This document shows positions 26,319 through 35,227 of a stretch of 64,000 bases of DNA, piece after piece. The DNA lies in the NCBI RefSeq assembly GCF_001278115.1, contig NZ_LIYD01000005.1, positions 4,288,813 to 4,352,812 of the forward strand. Reading direction: 5' to 3'. The stretch is from Flavobacterium akiainvivens. GTDB lineage: Bacteria > Bacteroidota > Bacteroidia > Flavobacteriales > Flavobacteriaceae. The notes below the pieces were generated by a model, which had not been told where the DNA came from, ran no database searches, and worked only from the letters and a program-made list of their open reading frames with translations. The translations under genes were made by a program, and so were the position numbers. Every line of letters begins with the position of its first letter. Within the stretch, counting starts at the first letter, position 1.

Positions 26319-26336
26319 TTTGAAATTTGCAATTTT

Positions 26337-27239
26337 ATGGTAACTATGGAAACCGAGAGCCTGGAATCATTTTACGAGTTGAAAGCCCAAAAGGTGCCTG
26401 ATAACATAAACAGCGCCGTGGGGCACTTTAATGTGTTTCGCCTGGAAGACTGCCTGCACGACCGCCCGGTGCGCTATGCACGCCGTGATTACTACAAGAT
26501 TACGTTTATACGTGGCCGCAACCGTTACCATTATGCCGATAAAAGCCTGGAAGTGAACGGTACTGCGCTGGTGTTCTTTAACCCGCAGGTGCCCTACACG
26601 TGGGAAAACCTGGATGATGACACTACCGGGTACTTCTGTATTTTTACACCGGCATTCTACTCAGAGAAGTCGCGTACCATACTTACTGAGCTGCCCATGT
26701 TTTCTATTGGCGGTAAGCCGTCTTATGTGCTTGATAATGAGCAGGAGGCTGCCATTGCCACCGTGTTTGAAAAGATGCTGGGCGAGATAAACAGCGATTA
26801 TGCTTTTAAGTACGACCTGCTACATAGCTATCTTAATGAGCTGATTCACTTAGCGTTAAAAACCGAACCACAGGCTAACCTGTACAGCCACCCTGATGCC
26901 AATTCTCGCATTACAGCGGTGTTTAAAGAGCTGCTGGACAGGCAATTCCCCATAGAAACACCGGTGCAGAAGCTGGCGTTGCGTTCGGCGGCTGATTTTG
27001 CCGATAACCTTTCGGTACACGTAAACCACCTTAACCGCGCTGTTAAGGCCAGTACCGGTAAGACCACCACGGCTCACATTAGCGAACGCCTTGTGGCTGA
27101 GGCTAAAGCACTCCTTAAGCATACCGACTGGAATATTGCCGAAATTAGCGATAGCCTTGGTTTTGAGGAAGCTGCGCATTTTACCAACTTCTTTAAAAAG
27201 CAAACGACCGTAACACCCGGTAAATACAGGGTTGTTTGA
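26337..27239 (+). CDS. AraC family transcriptional regulator
   Basis: A 300-residue regulator. The N-terminal about 180 residues are a cupin-like sensing domain (ALVFFNPQVPYTWE). The C-terminal pair of helix-turn-helix motifs spans about 205-300, with the second one ending in FEEAAHFTNFFKKQTTVTPGKYR. Two starts are possible (26337 and 26346); the first is taken. Two SDR genes follow on the same strand behind their own promoter and are likely targets, which is inference from position. Confidence 0.92.
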   Translation: MVTMETESLESFYELKAQKVPDNINSAVGHFNVFRLEDCLHDRPVRYARRDYYKITFIRGRNRYHYADKSLEVNGTALVFFNPQVPYTWENLDDDTTGYFCIFTPAFYSEKSRTILTELPMFSIGGKPSYVLDNEQEAAIATVFEKMLGEINSDYAFKYDLLHSYLNELIHLALKTEPQANLYSHPDANSRITAVFKELLDRQFPIETPVQKLALRSAADFADNLSVHVNHLNRAVKASTGKTTTAHISERLVAEAKALLKHTDWNIAEISDSLGFEEAAHFTNFFKKQTTVTPGKYRVV

Positions 27240-27291
27240 TTTTTGCAATTATTGGTTTGAATTTTGTATTTTAACCTGATTATCAGTGAGT

Positions 27292-27299
27292 TAACTTTG
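27292..27299 (+). promoter_or_regulatory. Putative -7 element of the SDR gene pair
   Basis: TAACTTTG, exact consensus, 22 bases before the ATG at 27322. The -33 region lacks a well-placed TTG, as expected of an activator-dependent promoter. Confidence 0.45.
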
Positions 27300-27321
27300 T
27301 GCTATCAAATTAAACAAAGTT

Positions 27322-28158
27322 ATGGACAATCAGGTTAAAACATGGTTTGTTACAGGCGCTTCAAAAGGCCTTGGGCTTTCGCTGGTAAAACAACTTCTTG
27401 AAAAAGGCCAGAAGGTGGCCGCAACTTCGCGAAACCTTCAGCAACTTATTGACAATGTGGGGTATAGTAGCAATAACTTCCTGCCGCTTGCCGTAAACCT
27501 GGCCGATGATACTTCGGTTAAAGCAGCTGTAAACCAAACCGTTACCACTTTTGGCAGTATAGATGTACTGATTAACAATGCAGGCTACGGTATTGGCGGC
27601 AGCCTTGAGGAACTGACTGATAATGAGGTGCGTGCAGCGTTTGACGTAAATGTGTTTGGCACAATAAATACCATAAGGCATACACTCCCACACATGAGGC
27701 AGCAACGTAACGGACACATTATCAACATTTCATCTATTGCCGGTTATGCCGCCGGAACAGGCTGGAGTGCTTATGCAGGTACTAAATTTGCCTTATTTGG
27801 GCTTACCGAGGTGCTGGCAGATGACGTTAAGTCGTTCGGAATCAAGGCTACAGTGGTGGCGCCGGGGGCTTTCCGTACCAGTTTCCTTACCGATGAATCT
27901 ATTGTGCTGCCTGCCACGCCTATATCCGAATATGAAGACGTAAGGGCTTCAAATTCAAAGACTATAGCCCTTGACGGCAAGCAGGCCGGCGACCCTGAAA
28001 AGGCTGCTGCCATTATGATAGATGCCGGCCTTAGCGATAACCCGCCGCTGCACCTGTTTTTGGGTAGCGATGCTTATCGCCGTGCTACCGCCAAGATTGA
28101 AGCCATTAGCGCTGAAATCACGTCACTAGAAGACCTTACTATTTCTACAGATTATTAA
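27322..28158 (+). CDS. SDR family NAD(P)-dependent oxidoreductase (copy 1)
   Basis: A 278-residue short-chain dehydrogenase/reductase. The Rossmann motif TGASKGLG is at 11-18 and NNAG at 85-88. The catalytic Ser is near 138, Tyr151 and Lys155 (SAYAGTKFA). Arg38 after the second beta strand (AATSRN) suggests NADP preference. It is a clear tandem paralogue of the next gene, 24 bases downstream. Substrate unknown. Confidence 0.92.
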   Translation: MDNQVKTWFVTGASKGLGLSLVKQLLEKGQKVAATSRNLQQLIDNVGYSSNNFLPLAVNLADDTSVKAAVNQTVTTFGSIDVLINNAGYGIGGSLEELTDNEVRAAFDVNVFGTINTIRHTLPHMRQQRNGHIINISSIAGYAAGTGWSAYAGTKFALFGLTEVLADDVKSFGIKATVVAPGAFRTSFLTDESIVLPATPISEYEDVRASNSKTIALDGKQAGDPEKAAAIMIDAGLSDNPPLHLFLGSDAYRRATAKIEAISAEITSLEDLTISTDY

Positions 28159-28182
28159 TTATCAATCACTTATTATTTAATT

Positions 28183-29016
28183 ATGGACACTAAAACATGG
28201 TTTATTACCGGTGCCTCTAAAGGCTTCGGACTGGAATTTATTACCCAATTATTGGCTCAGGGCCACAATGTTGCAGCTACATCGCGCACGCTTAAAGGCC
28301 TTACCGATGCCGCAGGAGCGCATGAAAACCTGCTTCCGCTTGAAGTTAACCTTACTGATGAACAGAGTGTTGGCGCAGCAGTTGCCCAAACTATAAGCCG
28401 TTTTGGCAGGATAGATGTAGTAGTAAACAATGCCGGTTTCGGTTTGTTTGGCGCTGTGGAAGAACTTACTGATGCTGAGGCCCGTAACAACTTTGATGTG
28501 AATGTATTTGGTTCGCTAAATGTTATCCGTGCCGTAATGCCGCACCTTCGCGAGCAGAAAAGCGGCCACATCTTTAATATCTCGTCAATTGGCGGATATA
28601 CAGGTGGTTTTGCAGGTTTTGGTATTTACTGCGCCACAAAATTTGCAGTATCGGGCCTTACTGAAGCCCTTGCTGTTGAGGCTAAACCGTTCAATATCAA
28701 TGTAACGCTGGTGCTTCCGGGCTATTTCAGGACTTCATTCCTTACCGATGAATCGCTTGCGCTGCCTAAAAACCAGATTGAAGCCTATGCTTCTGCACGT
28801 GAGTCGCAGGCGCTTCATAAACAGCAGATTAACAACAACCAGCCGGGCGACCCTGTAAAAGGCGTGGCGGAAATGATTAAGCTTGCTGAGGTACAAAACC
28901 CGCCGGTTTACTACTTCCTTGGGCCTGATGCAGTAGGTATGGCCGAGCAGAAAATAGCTTCGGTACAGGCGGAAATTGAAGCATTCAGGGCTTCAAGCAC
29001 GTCTACAAATTTTTAA
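28183..29016 (+). CDS. SDR family NAD(P)-dependent oxidoreductase (copy 2)
   Basis: A 277-residue paralogue of the preceding SDR gene with the same motif order: TGASKGFG (9-16), AATSRT, NNAG, catalytic Ser near 135, Tyr149 and Lys153 (GIYCATKFA). The shared C-terminal phrase TSFLTDES confirms recent common origin. It is probably co-transcribed with copy 1. A REP-like hairpin follows and may end the transcript. Confidence 0.92.
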   Translation: MDTKTWFITGASKGFGLEFITQLLAQGHNVAATSRTLKGLTDAAGAHENLLPLEVNLTDEQSVGAAVAQTISRFGRIDVVVNNAGFGLFGAVEELTDAEARNNFDVNVFGSLNVIRAVMPHLREQKSGHIFNISSIGGYTGGFAGFGIYCATKFAVSGLTEALAVEAKPFNINVTLVLPGYFRTSFLTDESLALPKNQIEAYASARESQALHKQQINNNQPGDPVKGVAEMIKLAEVQNPPVYYFLGPDAVGMAEQKIASVQAEIEAFRASSTSTNF

Positions 29017-29039
29017 TTTGTAAGCATTTTAATTGATTT

Positions 29040-29127
29040 ACAGGCTGTTTGTCATTTCGACGCAGGAGAAATCTCTTGAGATTCCTCAACTTCGCTGCGC
29101 TTCGTTCGGAATGACAGGCAGCCTGTT
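29040..29127. repeat. REP-like hairpin element (GTCATTTCGACG type)
   Basis: Ends pair as CAGGCTG / CAGCCTG and GTCATTTCG / CGGAATGAC (8 of 9), enclosing smaller inverted segments such as GAAATCTC / GAGATTCC. This GTCATTTCGACG...CGGAATGAC element is a dispersed repeat widely seen in Bacteroidota genomes. A T-run follows on the + strand, so it may also terminate the SDR transcript. Confidence 0.7.
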
Positions 29128-29128
29128 T

Positions 29129-30121
29129 TTATTTTAGTTTTACCCGGCAAATGTAGTGGTGGGCGGTAATGTAGAGGTAGCCGTCGCCAAAATTACAGTT
29201 GGCCGTGGGTACGCCTGTATGTAGCCTGCCCAGCAACTCGCCTGTAGATGAAATCACCACAATGCCTTGTGCGGCAGCGGCATACATATTGCCATGCGCA
29301 TCGACTTTAATACCATCTGCCCCGGTTTTGCCCAGTTGTTTTTCGTATTTGGAGAAATCAAAAAACACGCTGCCTGCACCCACTGTACCATCTTCTTTTA
29401 TAGGATATTGCATAATCTGCGGGTTTTGCCCGTCACTCTGTGCCACATATAATACCTTCTCATCTGCCGAAAGGGCAATACCGTTAGGGCGGTTGAGGTT
29501 GGCTATTATTTGTTTCACATTGCCTTGTGGGTCAATACTATACACCCCATTTTCTTTAATCTCACGGTTTTCGGTATCGGTTTCGCGTCCGGGCAGCCCA
29601 TAGGGTGGGTCGGTAAAATAATAGGTACCGTTAGTGCTTTGGCAAATATCATTGGGCGAACTGAACCGCTTTCCCTGCCAGGTATCGGCCAGGGTAATTT
29701 TGCCGCTTTTCCCGTTAAGGGGTAACTCACTAATGCGGCGGTCGCCGTGCTCGCAGGCTACAAGGTTGCCTTTGTTGTTTATTATCACCCCGTTACTGCC
29801 GGGTTCATCGCTATATTGCCCCAGTCCTGTATAGCCCGATGGTTTAAGGAACGGTTGCAGGCCGCCTTTTTCATCCCACCTGAAAATAGTGTTTTGGGGT
29901 GCATCGCTAAACAGCAGGTAGTTGCCGTTTTTAACCCACACCGGGCCCTCAGCCCATTTAAGGCCTGTAGCTATTACTTCTATTTTGGCATCATGGGGAA
30001 TGATATCGTTAAATTTCGTATTATAAATATCGGTTTTCCCAATGGTAGGATATACCTGCTGTGCCTGTCCAAAAATAGAAATAAGAACCAGCATGCCGAC
30101 ATATTTTATACTTATTTTCAT
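29129..30121 (-). CDS. SMP-30/gluconolactonase family secreted protein
   Basis: A 330-residue six-bladed beta-propeller hydrolase of the SMP-30/gluconolactonase/LRE family. A signal peptide (MLVLISIFGQAQ) suggests export to the periplasm. Metal-site segments are visible: WAEGPVW (Glu ligand), SSPNDI and NRPNGI (Asn ligands) and GADGI (Asp). Family members open sugar lactones or related esters. It is a single gene, divergent from the PrcB-like lipoprotein gene. Confidence 0.9.
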   Translation of the reverse strand: MKISIKYVGMLVLISIFGQAQQVYPTIGKTDIYNTKFNDIIPHDAKIEVIATGLKWAEGPVWVKNGNYLLFSDAPQNTIFRWDEKGGLQPFLKPSGYTGLGQYSDEPGSNGVIINNKGNLVACEHGDRRISELPLNGKSGKITLADTWQGKRFSSPNDICQSTNGTYYFTDPPYGLPGRETDTENREIKENGVYSIDPQGNVKQIIANLNRPNGIALSADEKVLYVAQSDGQNPQIMQYPIKEDGTVGAGSVFFDFSKYEKQLGKTGADGIKVDAHGNMYAAAAQGIVVISSTGELLGRLHTGVPTANCNFGDGYLYITAHHYICRVKLK

Positions 30122-30186
30122 TTGAAATTGAGGGTGTTATGAAATTTGTAAGATTTTTGATTACATTAGTGTAAAAATTTAAAGCT

Positions 30187-30651
30187 ATGAAAAAAATTAC
30201 AATGTTTGCCCTGTTTTTTGCAGCTCTTACAAGTTGCCAGGATGATGAAGGAACGGTTTTAACCGAACCCGTAACTGTTGAATTTACTGCGGTACAGCAG
30301 GGAGCCTTATCCGGCGAACCATTAGATGCCGCCAATTTTGTTATTAATACTTCCCAGGAATGGAACGCCTTTAAATCAGTTGCCAATAGTGCCTACGGTA
30401 TTGCCGGTTATGACGTGTTTGAAGGTGTTGCTGTTGATTTTGAGCAGTATACTGCATTAGCTGTTATAGACCAGTGGTGGGGTAACGGAGGCTATAGTGT
30501 CCAGATTACTTCGGTTATTGATAATGGTGGCGAGATAAATGTTGGCATAGACCATGCATCGGTAGAAGAAGGCAATGTAACATCGGTACACTGCCAGCCG
30601 TTTCATGTAATTAAAATACCCAAAACCACTCTGCCTGTGGTTTTTGAATAA
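30187..30651 (+). CDS. PrcB-like lipoprotein
   Basis: A 154-residue lipoprotein (signal ending at LTSC). The mature domain contains INTSQEWNAFKS, FEQYTALAVIDQWWGNGGYSV and a C-terminal CQPFHVIKIPKT. This matches the protease-complex subunit PrcB family known from spirochaete dentilisin and found widely in Bacteroidota lipoproteins. No protease gene is adjacent, so the role here is unknown. Confidence 0.75.
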   Translation: MKKITMFALFFAALTSCQDDEGTVLTEPVTVEFTAVQQGALSGEPLDAANFVINTSQEWNAFKSVANSAYGIAGYDVFEGVAVDFEQYTALAVIDQWWGNGGYSVQITSVIDNGGEINVGIDHASVEEGNVTSVHCQPFHVIKIPKTTLPVVFE

Positions 30652-30656
30652 CAATA

Positions 30657-30684
30657 AAAAAGCCCCGAAAGGGGCTTTTGCTAT
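30657..30684. terminator. Bidirectional terminator between PrcB-like gene and tonB
   Basis: Stem AAAAGCCCC / GGGGCTTTT closing a GAAA tetraloop, with A/T runs on both sides. It serves both converging genes. Confidence 0.9.
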
Positions 30685-31542
30685 TTAGTTTACCTTGATT
30701 ACTATGGGTAACTGATATACCGTGCGAACCGGCTGGCCTTTTACTTTGCCGGGTTTCCACTTGGTTTTTATGCTGTTAAGCACCCTTAAGGCTTCTTTAC
30801 CTGCACCGTGTCCCGGATCTTTAAGCAGTTTAATATTGCTTATAGAGCCGTCTTTTTCTACCACAAAACTTACAGTTACCTTAATCATGCTTTCGCTCTG
30901 CATTTCAGGCGCTTTAAAGCGGTCGGCAATCTGCTGGCGGAATTTGCCTATACCACCCGGAAAATCAGGCTTTTCATCCGGCGCGTATACTATGTTAGAA
31001 GTACCTGTTCCGTCGGTTGTAGTAGGTTCATCGCCTGTGCCGCCGGGTACACCCGCTGTGGTGCCCATTATATTGCCGCCTTCGGTACCGGGATTGGTGG
31101 TAGCGGCAGGTATGGCATTTTTAAGCGCATCCATATCCGGAATGTCTACCGTAACCGGATTTGACGTAGCCACAAGGGGCTGTAGTGCAACTGTAGGTAC
31201 TGCAGAAGGCGCAGGGGCAGCTGCTTCAGGCTGTGGCTTTGGTGTTTCAGGTTCGGGCTTAGGCTCAGGCTTGGTTTCTTCCGGCATTTTGTAAATTTCG
31301 TCAATATCTACCGGAGTAATAAGCACTTTAGGCTCTTCTTTGGGCAGGCCGGCTGTATCACTAAAAAGGTTTACCGTATACGGTATCCCTACAGCGGCAC
31401 CCAGCAGCACAATACCCGAAAACAGGGCAATCATAGTGGTTTTAGAATCGTCTTTTCTAAGTTTGTAAGCACCGTATTCTTTGTTACGGCCTTCAAATAC
31501 AAGGTCAATCCATTCTGAATTGAAAACACTGTTTTTTGACAT
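30685..31542 (-). CDS. Energy transducer TonB
   Basis: A 285-residue TonB-family protein that transmits proton-motive energy to outer-membrane receptors. The cytoplasmic N-terminus FEGRNKEYGAYKLRK is typical of Bacteroidota TonB, followed by one membrane helix (about 36-58) and a Pro/Glu/Lys-rich periplasmic spacer (about 80-120). The C-terminal TonB domain spans about 195-285 and ends YQLPIVIKV. No exbBD genes are adjacent. Confidence 0.92.
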   Translation of the reverse strand: MSKNSVFNSEWIDLVFEGRNKEYGAYKLRKDDSKTTMIALFSGIVLLGAAVGIPYTVNLFSDTAGLPKEEPKVLITPVDIDEIYKMPEETKPEPKPEPETPKPQPEAAAPAPSAVPTVALQPLVATSNPVTVDIPDMDALKNAIPAATTNPGTEGGNIMGTTAGVPGGTGDEPTTTDGTGTSNIVYAPDEKPDFPGGIGKFRQQIADRFKAPEMQSESMIKVTVSFVVEKDGSISNIKLLKDPGHGAGKEALRVLNSIKTKWKPGKVKGQPVRTVYQLPIVIKVN

Positions 31543-31736
31543 AATTGGAGATTTTTTAGAGTTAGTAAATTACTTATATATCTATAACGATATAGTATAT
31601 GCACATAGTATGCCAAAATCTAAAATATTTCTCCTGATGCCTTTACAGTCAGTTGGTTATGTTTGTGGATATTTTGAAGTAATTTTGAGTAAACACTTCT
31701 AAAAAAGTAATGAAAAGGGCAGGGGAGACTTGAAAA

Positions 31737-32306
31737 CTACTTTTTCTTTAAAACTTCAAGTAAAAGTTTTTTTGCACGCAATATTTTAACCTTGATGTTG
31801 TTAAGGGGTTCTTCAAGCTGATTGGCTATTTCCTGGTAGCTCAACTCCTGAAAATAACGCAGCTGCAATACTTCCTGATATTGCGGTTTAAGCTGCTTGA
31901 TACACGTTAAAAGGCTCGACAGGTTTTGTTCGCGGATAAGCTTATCCTCTGCAGAAGGCGAGGAATCAGCCACATTGTAGGCCCTACGCTCTTCTTCATC
32001 AGAAATATCAATATCCAGAAACAACGATGTACGTTTTTTGCGCAACAGGTCTATATGCACGTTCTTGGCAATGGCTATAAGCCATGTATTAAAGGCATAT
32101 TCCGGATTGTAAGTGCTAATGCGGTCAAAGGCCTTAGAGAAGGTTTCAATGGCTATATCTTCGGCATCGGTTTCATTTTGGGTGCGTTTCAGCATAAAGC
32201 CGTAAACCTCATTCCAAAAGAAATCCAGCAAAAACGTAAAGGCTACCTGGTCGCCTGTTTTTGCCTTTTCAATATTCTGCTGTATTATGGTGGAATTTAT
32301 CTCCAA
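31737..32306 (-). CDS. ECF-type RNA polymerase sigma factor, TTG start
   Basis: A 189-residue sigma factor with only regions 2 and 4. Region 2 (about 20-90) contains NETDAEDIAIETFSKAF. Region 4 (about 130-185) contains LKPQYQEVLQLRYFQELSYQEIA, the DNA-binding helix pair. There is no ATG before region 2 and an in-frame stop lies five codons upstream, so the TTG at 32306 is the probable start. It overlaps the end of the glycosyltransferase gene by 10 bases, so the two are co-translated. No anti-sigma factor gene is adjacent. Confidence 0.9.
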   Translation of the reverse strand: MEINSTIIQQNIEKAKTGDQVAFTFLLDFFWNEVYGFMLKRTQNETDAEDIAIETFSKAFDRISTYNPEYAFNTWLIAIAKNVHIDLLRKKRTSLFLDIDISDEEERRAYNVADSSPSAEDKLIREQNLSSLLTCIKQLKPQYQEVLQLRYFQELSYQEIANQLEEPLNNIKVKILRAKKLLLEVLKKK

Positions 32307-33403
32307 TGCACGGGTTTCTTAAACAGGTTTGCCGTAAAGGCATACAGTTGTGTGAAGATAAGCATTATTTCTATAAAAGGGTACCAGTATACGGTATCTT
32401 TTTCGTTAAGGCGCCTGGCACTCTGCGCAAGCGTTGTCCAGGTAATAATATAACGTAATACTACTACCGGTACTAAAAACATCCAGTTATATTGTAATAT
32501 GGCAAGCGCTATGGCAAAGCCAAAGAACAGCAGTTGCAGTATAAAGAATGCTTTAAGCTGTAGCCTGTCAAACGATTTAAAATAACGTGTGGTATACAGC
32601 CTTTTGCGCTTATCGCGAATAAACTCTTTGTAGGTTTTATTGCTTTCGCGGGTGGTAATGCTTTCGGGCGTGTAGCAAATGGCAGTATTCTTTTTGTGGG
32701 CTGCCTCGTTAATAAACAGGGCATCTTCGCCCAGGCGTATTTTAATGTGCTTAATGTAGCCGTTGTGCTTAAACCATTCGTCTTTTTTATAGGCAAGGTT
32801 ACGGCCGTTACCCGTGTAGGGGCTGCCTGCCTTAGCCCATGCAAAATAGCTTGTGGCGGCCAGCATACCATCAAAACGGATAAGTTTGTTAAGCAGCGAG
32901 TTTTTCTTTTTTTGCAGTGCGCTGTAGCCCAATACTATGGTTTTACTCAGGGTAAACTGGCTAACCATGCTGGCGATCCATTGGTTAGATGCAGGCATAC
33001 AGTGCACGTCTATAAACAAAAGGTAGTCTTTGCTGGCGGCCTTAATGCCCAATGTCAGGGCATACTTTTTATTGGCCCAAAAGGCTTCGTTATTTTCTAC
33101 CTTAACCAGCTTAACGTTGTGGTACTGCTTTTCAAAAGCCTCTAAAACATCTATGGTTTCATCCTGAGATGCGTTGTCTACCAATACTATTTCAAAGTCG
33201 GGATACTCCTGTGCTACAAGCGCAGGTATAAGCCTGTTTACCTCGTCTATATTATTCTTAACGCTTACAATAACCGATACGGGTATTTTTTTAGCCGTTA
33301 TGGCCTGCGGCTTTATGAAGGCAAATTTGCCCAATATGCCCAGGTACCAGGCCAGGTGTAGTGCGGTAATTGCGGCAAAAACATAAAAAATAATGTTCAG
33401 CAT
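32297..33403 (-). CDS. Family 2 glycosyltransferase, membrane-bound
   Basis: A 368-residue GT-A enzyme. A membrane helix (about 3-25) is followed by a GT2 domain with VSVIVSVKN, the nucleotide-sugar region VDNASQDET and a DxD-like IDVHC. Two or three C-terminal helices (about 290-350) follow. It probably transfers sugars to a lipid-linked or envelope glycan on the cytoplasmic side. Its 3' end overlaps the sigma factor start. The acceptor is unknown. Confidence 0.88.
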   Translation of the reverse strand: MLNIIFYVFAAITALHLAWYLGILGKFAFIKPQAITAKKIPVSVIVSVKNNIDEVNRLIPALVAQEYPDFEIVLVDNASQDETIDVLEAFEKQYHNVKLVKVENNEAFWANKKYALTLGIKAASKDYLLFIDVHCMPASNQWIASMVSQFTLSKTIVLGYSALQKKKNSLLNKLIRFDGMLAATSYFAWAKAGSPYTGNGRNLAYKKDEWFKHNGYIKHIKIRLGEDALFINEAAHKKNTAICYTPESITTRESNKTYKEFIRDKRKRLYTTRYFKSFDRLQLKAFFILQLLFFGFAIALAILQYNWMFLVPVVVLRYIITWTTLAQSARRLNEKDTVYWYPFIEIMLIFTQLYAFTANLFKKPVHWR

Positions 33404-33437
33404 ATAGGCGTTTCAAATTTTTTGCAAAAGTAATTAA

Positions 33438-33490
33438 AAAAAGTACGCAGTGGGCAGATAGCAGGAGGCAGTTTACAACTACAGTCAGCA
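33438..33490. repeat. Degenerate CAG-rich intergenic repeat
   Basis: Repeated CAGTGGGCAG, ATAGCAGGAGGCAG and ACAGTCAGCAG units between the glycosyltransferase gene and murB, of the GCAGT-rich type often found between flavobacterial genes. Confidence 0.45.
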
Positions 33491-33494
33491 GTTT

Positions 33495-34508
33495 TTACAC
33501 TACGTTTACTTCGGCTTCTATGGCAATGCCAAAGTTTTCTAAAACAGCCTTTTGTACATTTTTGGCAAGGTCAAGTATATCCTGGCCTGTGGCATTACCG
33601 TAGTTTACCAATACCAGTGCCTGTTTTTCGTGTACGCCAGCATCGCCAAAACGTTTGCCTTTAAAGCCGCATTGTTCAATAAGCCATCCGGCGGGTACTT
33701 TTATGTAGGTGTCATCGAGCGTGTAGTGCGGCATTTGCGGGTGCAACAAGTACAGCTTTTCAAACTGCTCTATGGTAATAACCGGGTTTTTAAAGAAGCT
33801 GCCGCTGTTGCCCAGCTCTTGAGGATTTGGAAGCTTGCTTTCGCGAATGGTGCTTATGGCCAGGCCTACATCTTTAATGGTAGGTACGCTGATGCCGTTT
33901 TTGGTGAGTTCGGCGGCAATATCGCCATAAGAGGTGTTTATTTTATGGTTGGTTTTGGTAAGCCCAAATGTTACCGAAGTTATAATGTACCGGCCCTTTA
34001 GCTCATTTTTAAAGACGCTTTCGCGGTAGCCAAACTCACACTCAGCATTGGTAAAGGTGCGCACGGTTTGGGTGGCAATTTCCATGGCTTCGCAGCTTAC
34101 CATAACATCTTTAATCTCGGTGCCATAAGCGCCAATGTTTTGTATGGGTGCAGTGCCTACCTTGCCGGGAATAAGCGACAGGTTTTCTATACCGCCGTAG
34201 TTTTGGCCAATGCAGTGTTGCACAAAGTTGTGCCATACTTCACCGGCCATAGCCTTAACGTGCACTTTGGCATCGTCCTGCCACACCACTTCAATCCCTG
34301 TAAGGTTAACGTGTATAACCAGTGCGTCTACATCCTGCGTAAGCAGCATATTGCTGCCGCCGCCCAGTATAAATAGTTTTTTACCGGCGTTTTCACGAAG
34401 TGCTTCGGCAAGCTCTTCAATTGTGGTAACAGATATGTATTCTTTTGCAAGGGCACTAATGCCAAAGGTATTGTATGCTTTAAGTTGTTGGTTTTTATGA
34501 ATTTCCAT
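33495..34508 (-). CDS. murB: UDP-N-acetylmuramate dehydrogenase
   Basis: A 337-residue FAD enzyme that reduces enolpyruvyl-UDP-GlcNAc to UDP-MurNAc, the second committed step of peptidoglycan synthesis in the cytosol. It has the FAD-binding GGGSNMLL, the IPGKVGTAPIQNIGAYG segment, GYRESVFK with the substrate Tyr/Arg, and the catalytic Ser in NSGSFFKNP. A C-terminal Glu lies in EAEVNVV. The length and Tyr loop fit type I MurB as in E. coli. Confidence 0.96.
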   Translation of the reverse strand: MEIHKNQQLKAYNTFGISALAKEYISVTTIEELAEALRENAGKKLFILGGGSNMLLTQDVDALVIHVNLTGIEVVWQDDAKVHVKAMAGEVWHNFVQHCIGQNYGGIENLSLIPGKVGTAPIQNIGAYGTEIKDVMVSCEAMEIATQTVRTFTNAECEFGYRESVFKNELKGRYIITSVTFGLTKTNHKINTSYGDIAAELTKNGISVPTIKDVGLAISTIRESKLPNPQELGNSGSFFKNPVITIEQFEKLYLLHPQMPHYTLDDTYIKVPAGWLIEQCGFKGKRFGDAGVHEKQALVLVNYGNATGQDILDLAKNVQKAVLENFGIAIEAEVNVV

Positions 34509-34552
34509 CAGGATAGTTACGTTGGGTTAGGTGCAAAAGTACAGCTTTACTG

Positions 34553-35224
34553 TTATTCTGTAGCTAAGGCACGGTTTAAAAACTCTACAAGCGGTTTTAG
34601 CACAATAAGCTTTTCGGCTGTGTCCTGAACAAAAGTTTTGCTAAGCAGGTCTTTCTTGCTTAGTTTGGCTGTAGCCAGGAAGGTCTTGAATTTGAGCAGC
34701 TCAATAGCCGGGTGGTTTTTATCAAAATCCTTTGGGGCAGATTTAAGCACCATGCCCTCATCAGTATCAAGTCTGCCGTATACTTTTTTAAAGTCAGGCG
34801 CATTAAGTATGTCTTCCAGCTCATCATAAAAACCGTCAATCTCGCGGCGTACTTTTTTAAGTTCGCTTGCTTCGGGCATGTAAAGGCCACCGCCGGCAAA
34901 ACCGCTATCGGGCTCTATGTGCACGTAATATCCGGCAAGGTTGGTGTTCTTTTTACCCTCGCACATCCAGATGCCCATGTGGGTTTTGTAAGGCGTTTTG
35001 TCTTTACTAAAACGGATGTCGCGGTTTATGCGATAGGAACAGTCTTTAAACTCAAGCGGTTCAAGGGTTTCGTCTAGCGGCTTCATTACATCAAGAAACG
35101 CATCAACGGTATCGCGGTAGTCTTTTTTATAGTCTTCATAGCGGTCCTGGTTAGCCTGGAACCAGTCGCGGTAGTTGTTATTCTTAAGGTCTTCGAGAAA
35201 CTGAAGGGTGTCTTTTGTTATCAT
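34553..35224 (-). CDS. DUF2461 family protein
   Basis: A 223-residue protein of the DUF2461 (TIGR02453) family. It opens with LQFLEDLKNNNYRDWFQANQDRYE and contains the conserved RINRDIRFSKDKTPYKTHMGIW block and YYVHIEPDSGFAGGGLY. The function of the family is unknown. It starts three bases before the end of the ParE-type toxin gene region and may be read through from it. Confidence 0.92.
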   Translation of the reverse strand: MITKDTLQFLEDLKNNNYRDWFQANQDRYEDYKKDYRDTVDAFLDVMKPLDETLEPLEFKDCSYRINRDIRFSKDKTPYKTHMGIWMCEGKKNTNLAGYYVHIEPDSGFAGGGLYMPEASELKKVRREIDGFYDELEDILNAPDFKKVYGRLDTDEGMVLKSAPKDFDKNHPAIELLKFKTFLATAKLSKKDLLSKTFVQDTAEKLIVLKPLVEFLNRALATE

Positions 35225-35227
35225 GTG

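Noticed and set aside
26045..26332. A 95-codon minus-strand open frame across the repeat-rich gap
   Set aside because: It runs through the GTCGAAA repeats, the palindrome and the AraC promoter, has no recognisable domain and poor codon character.
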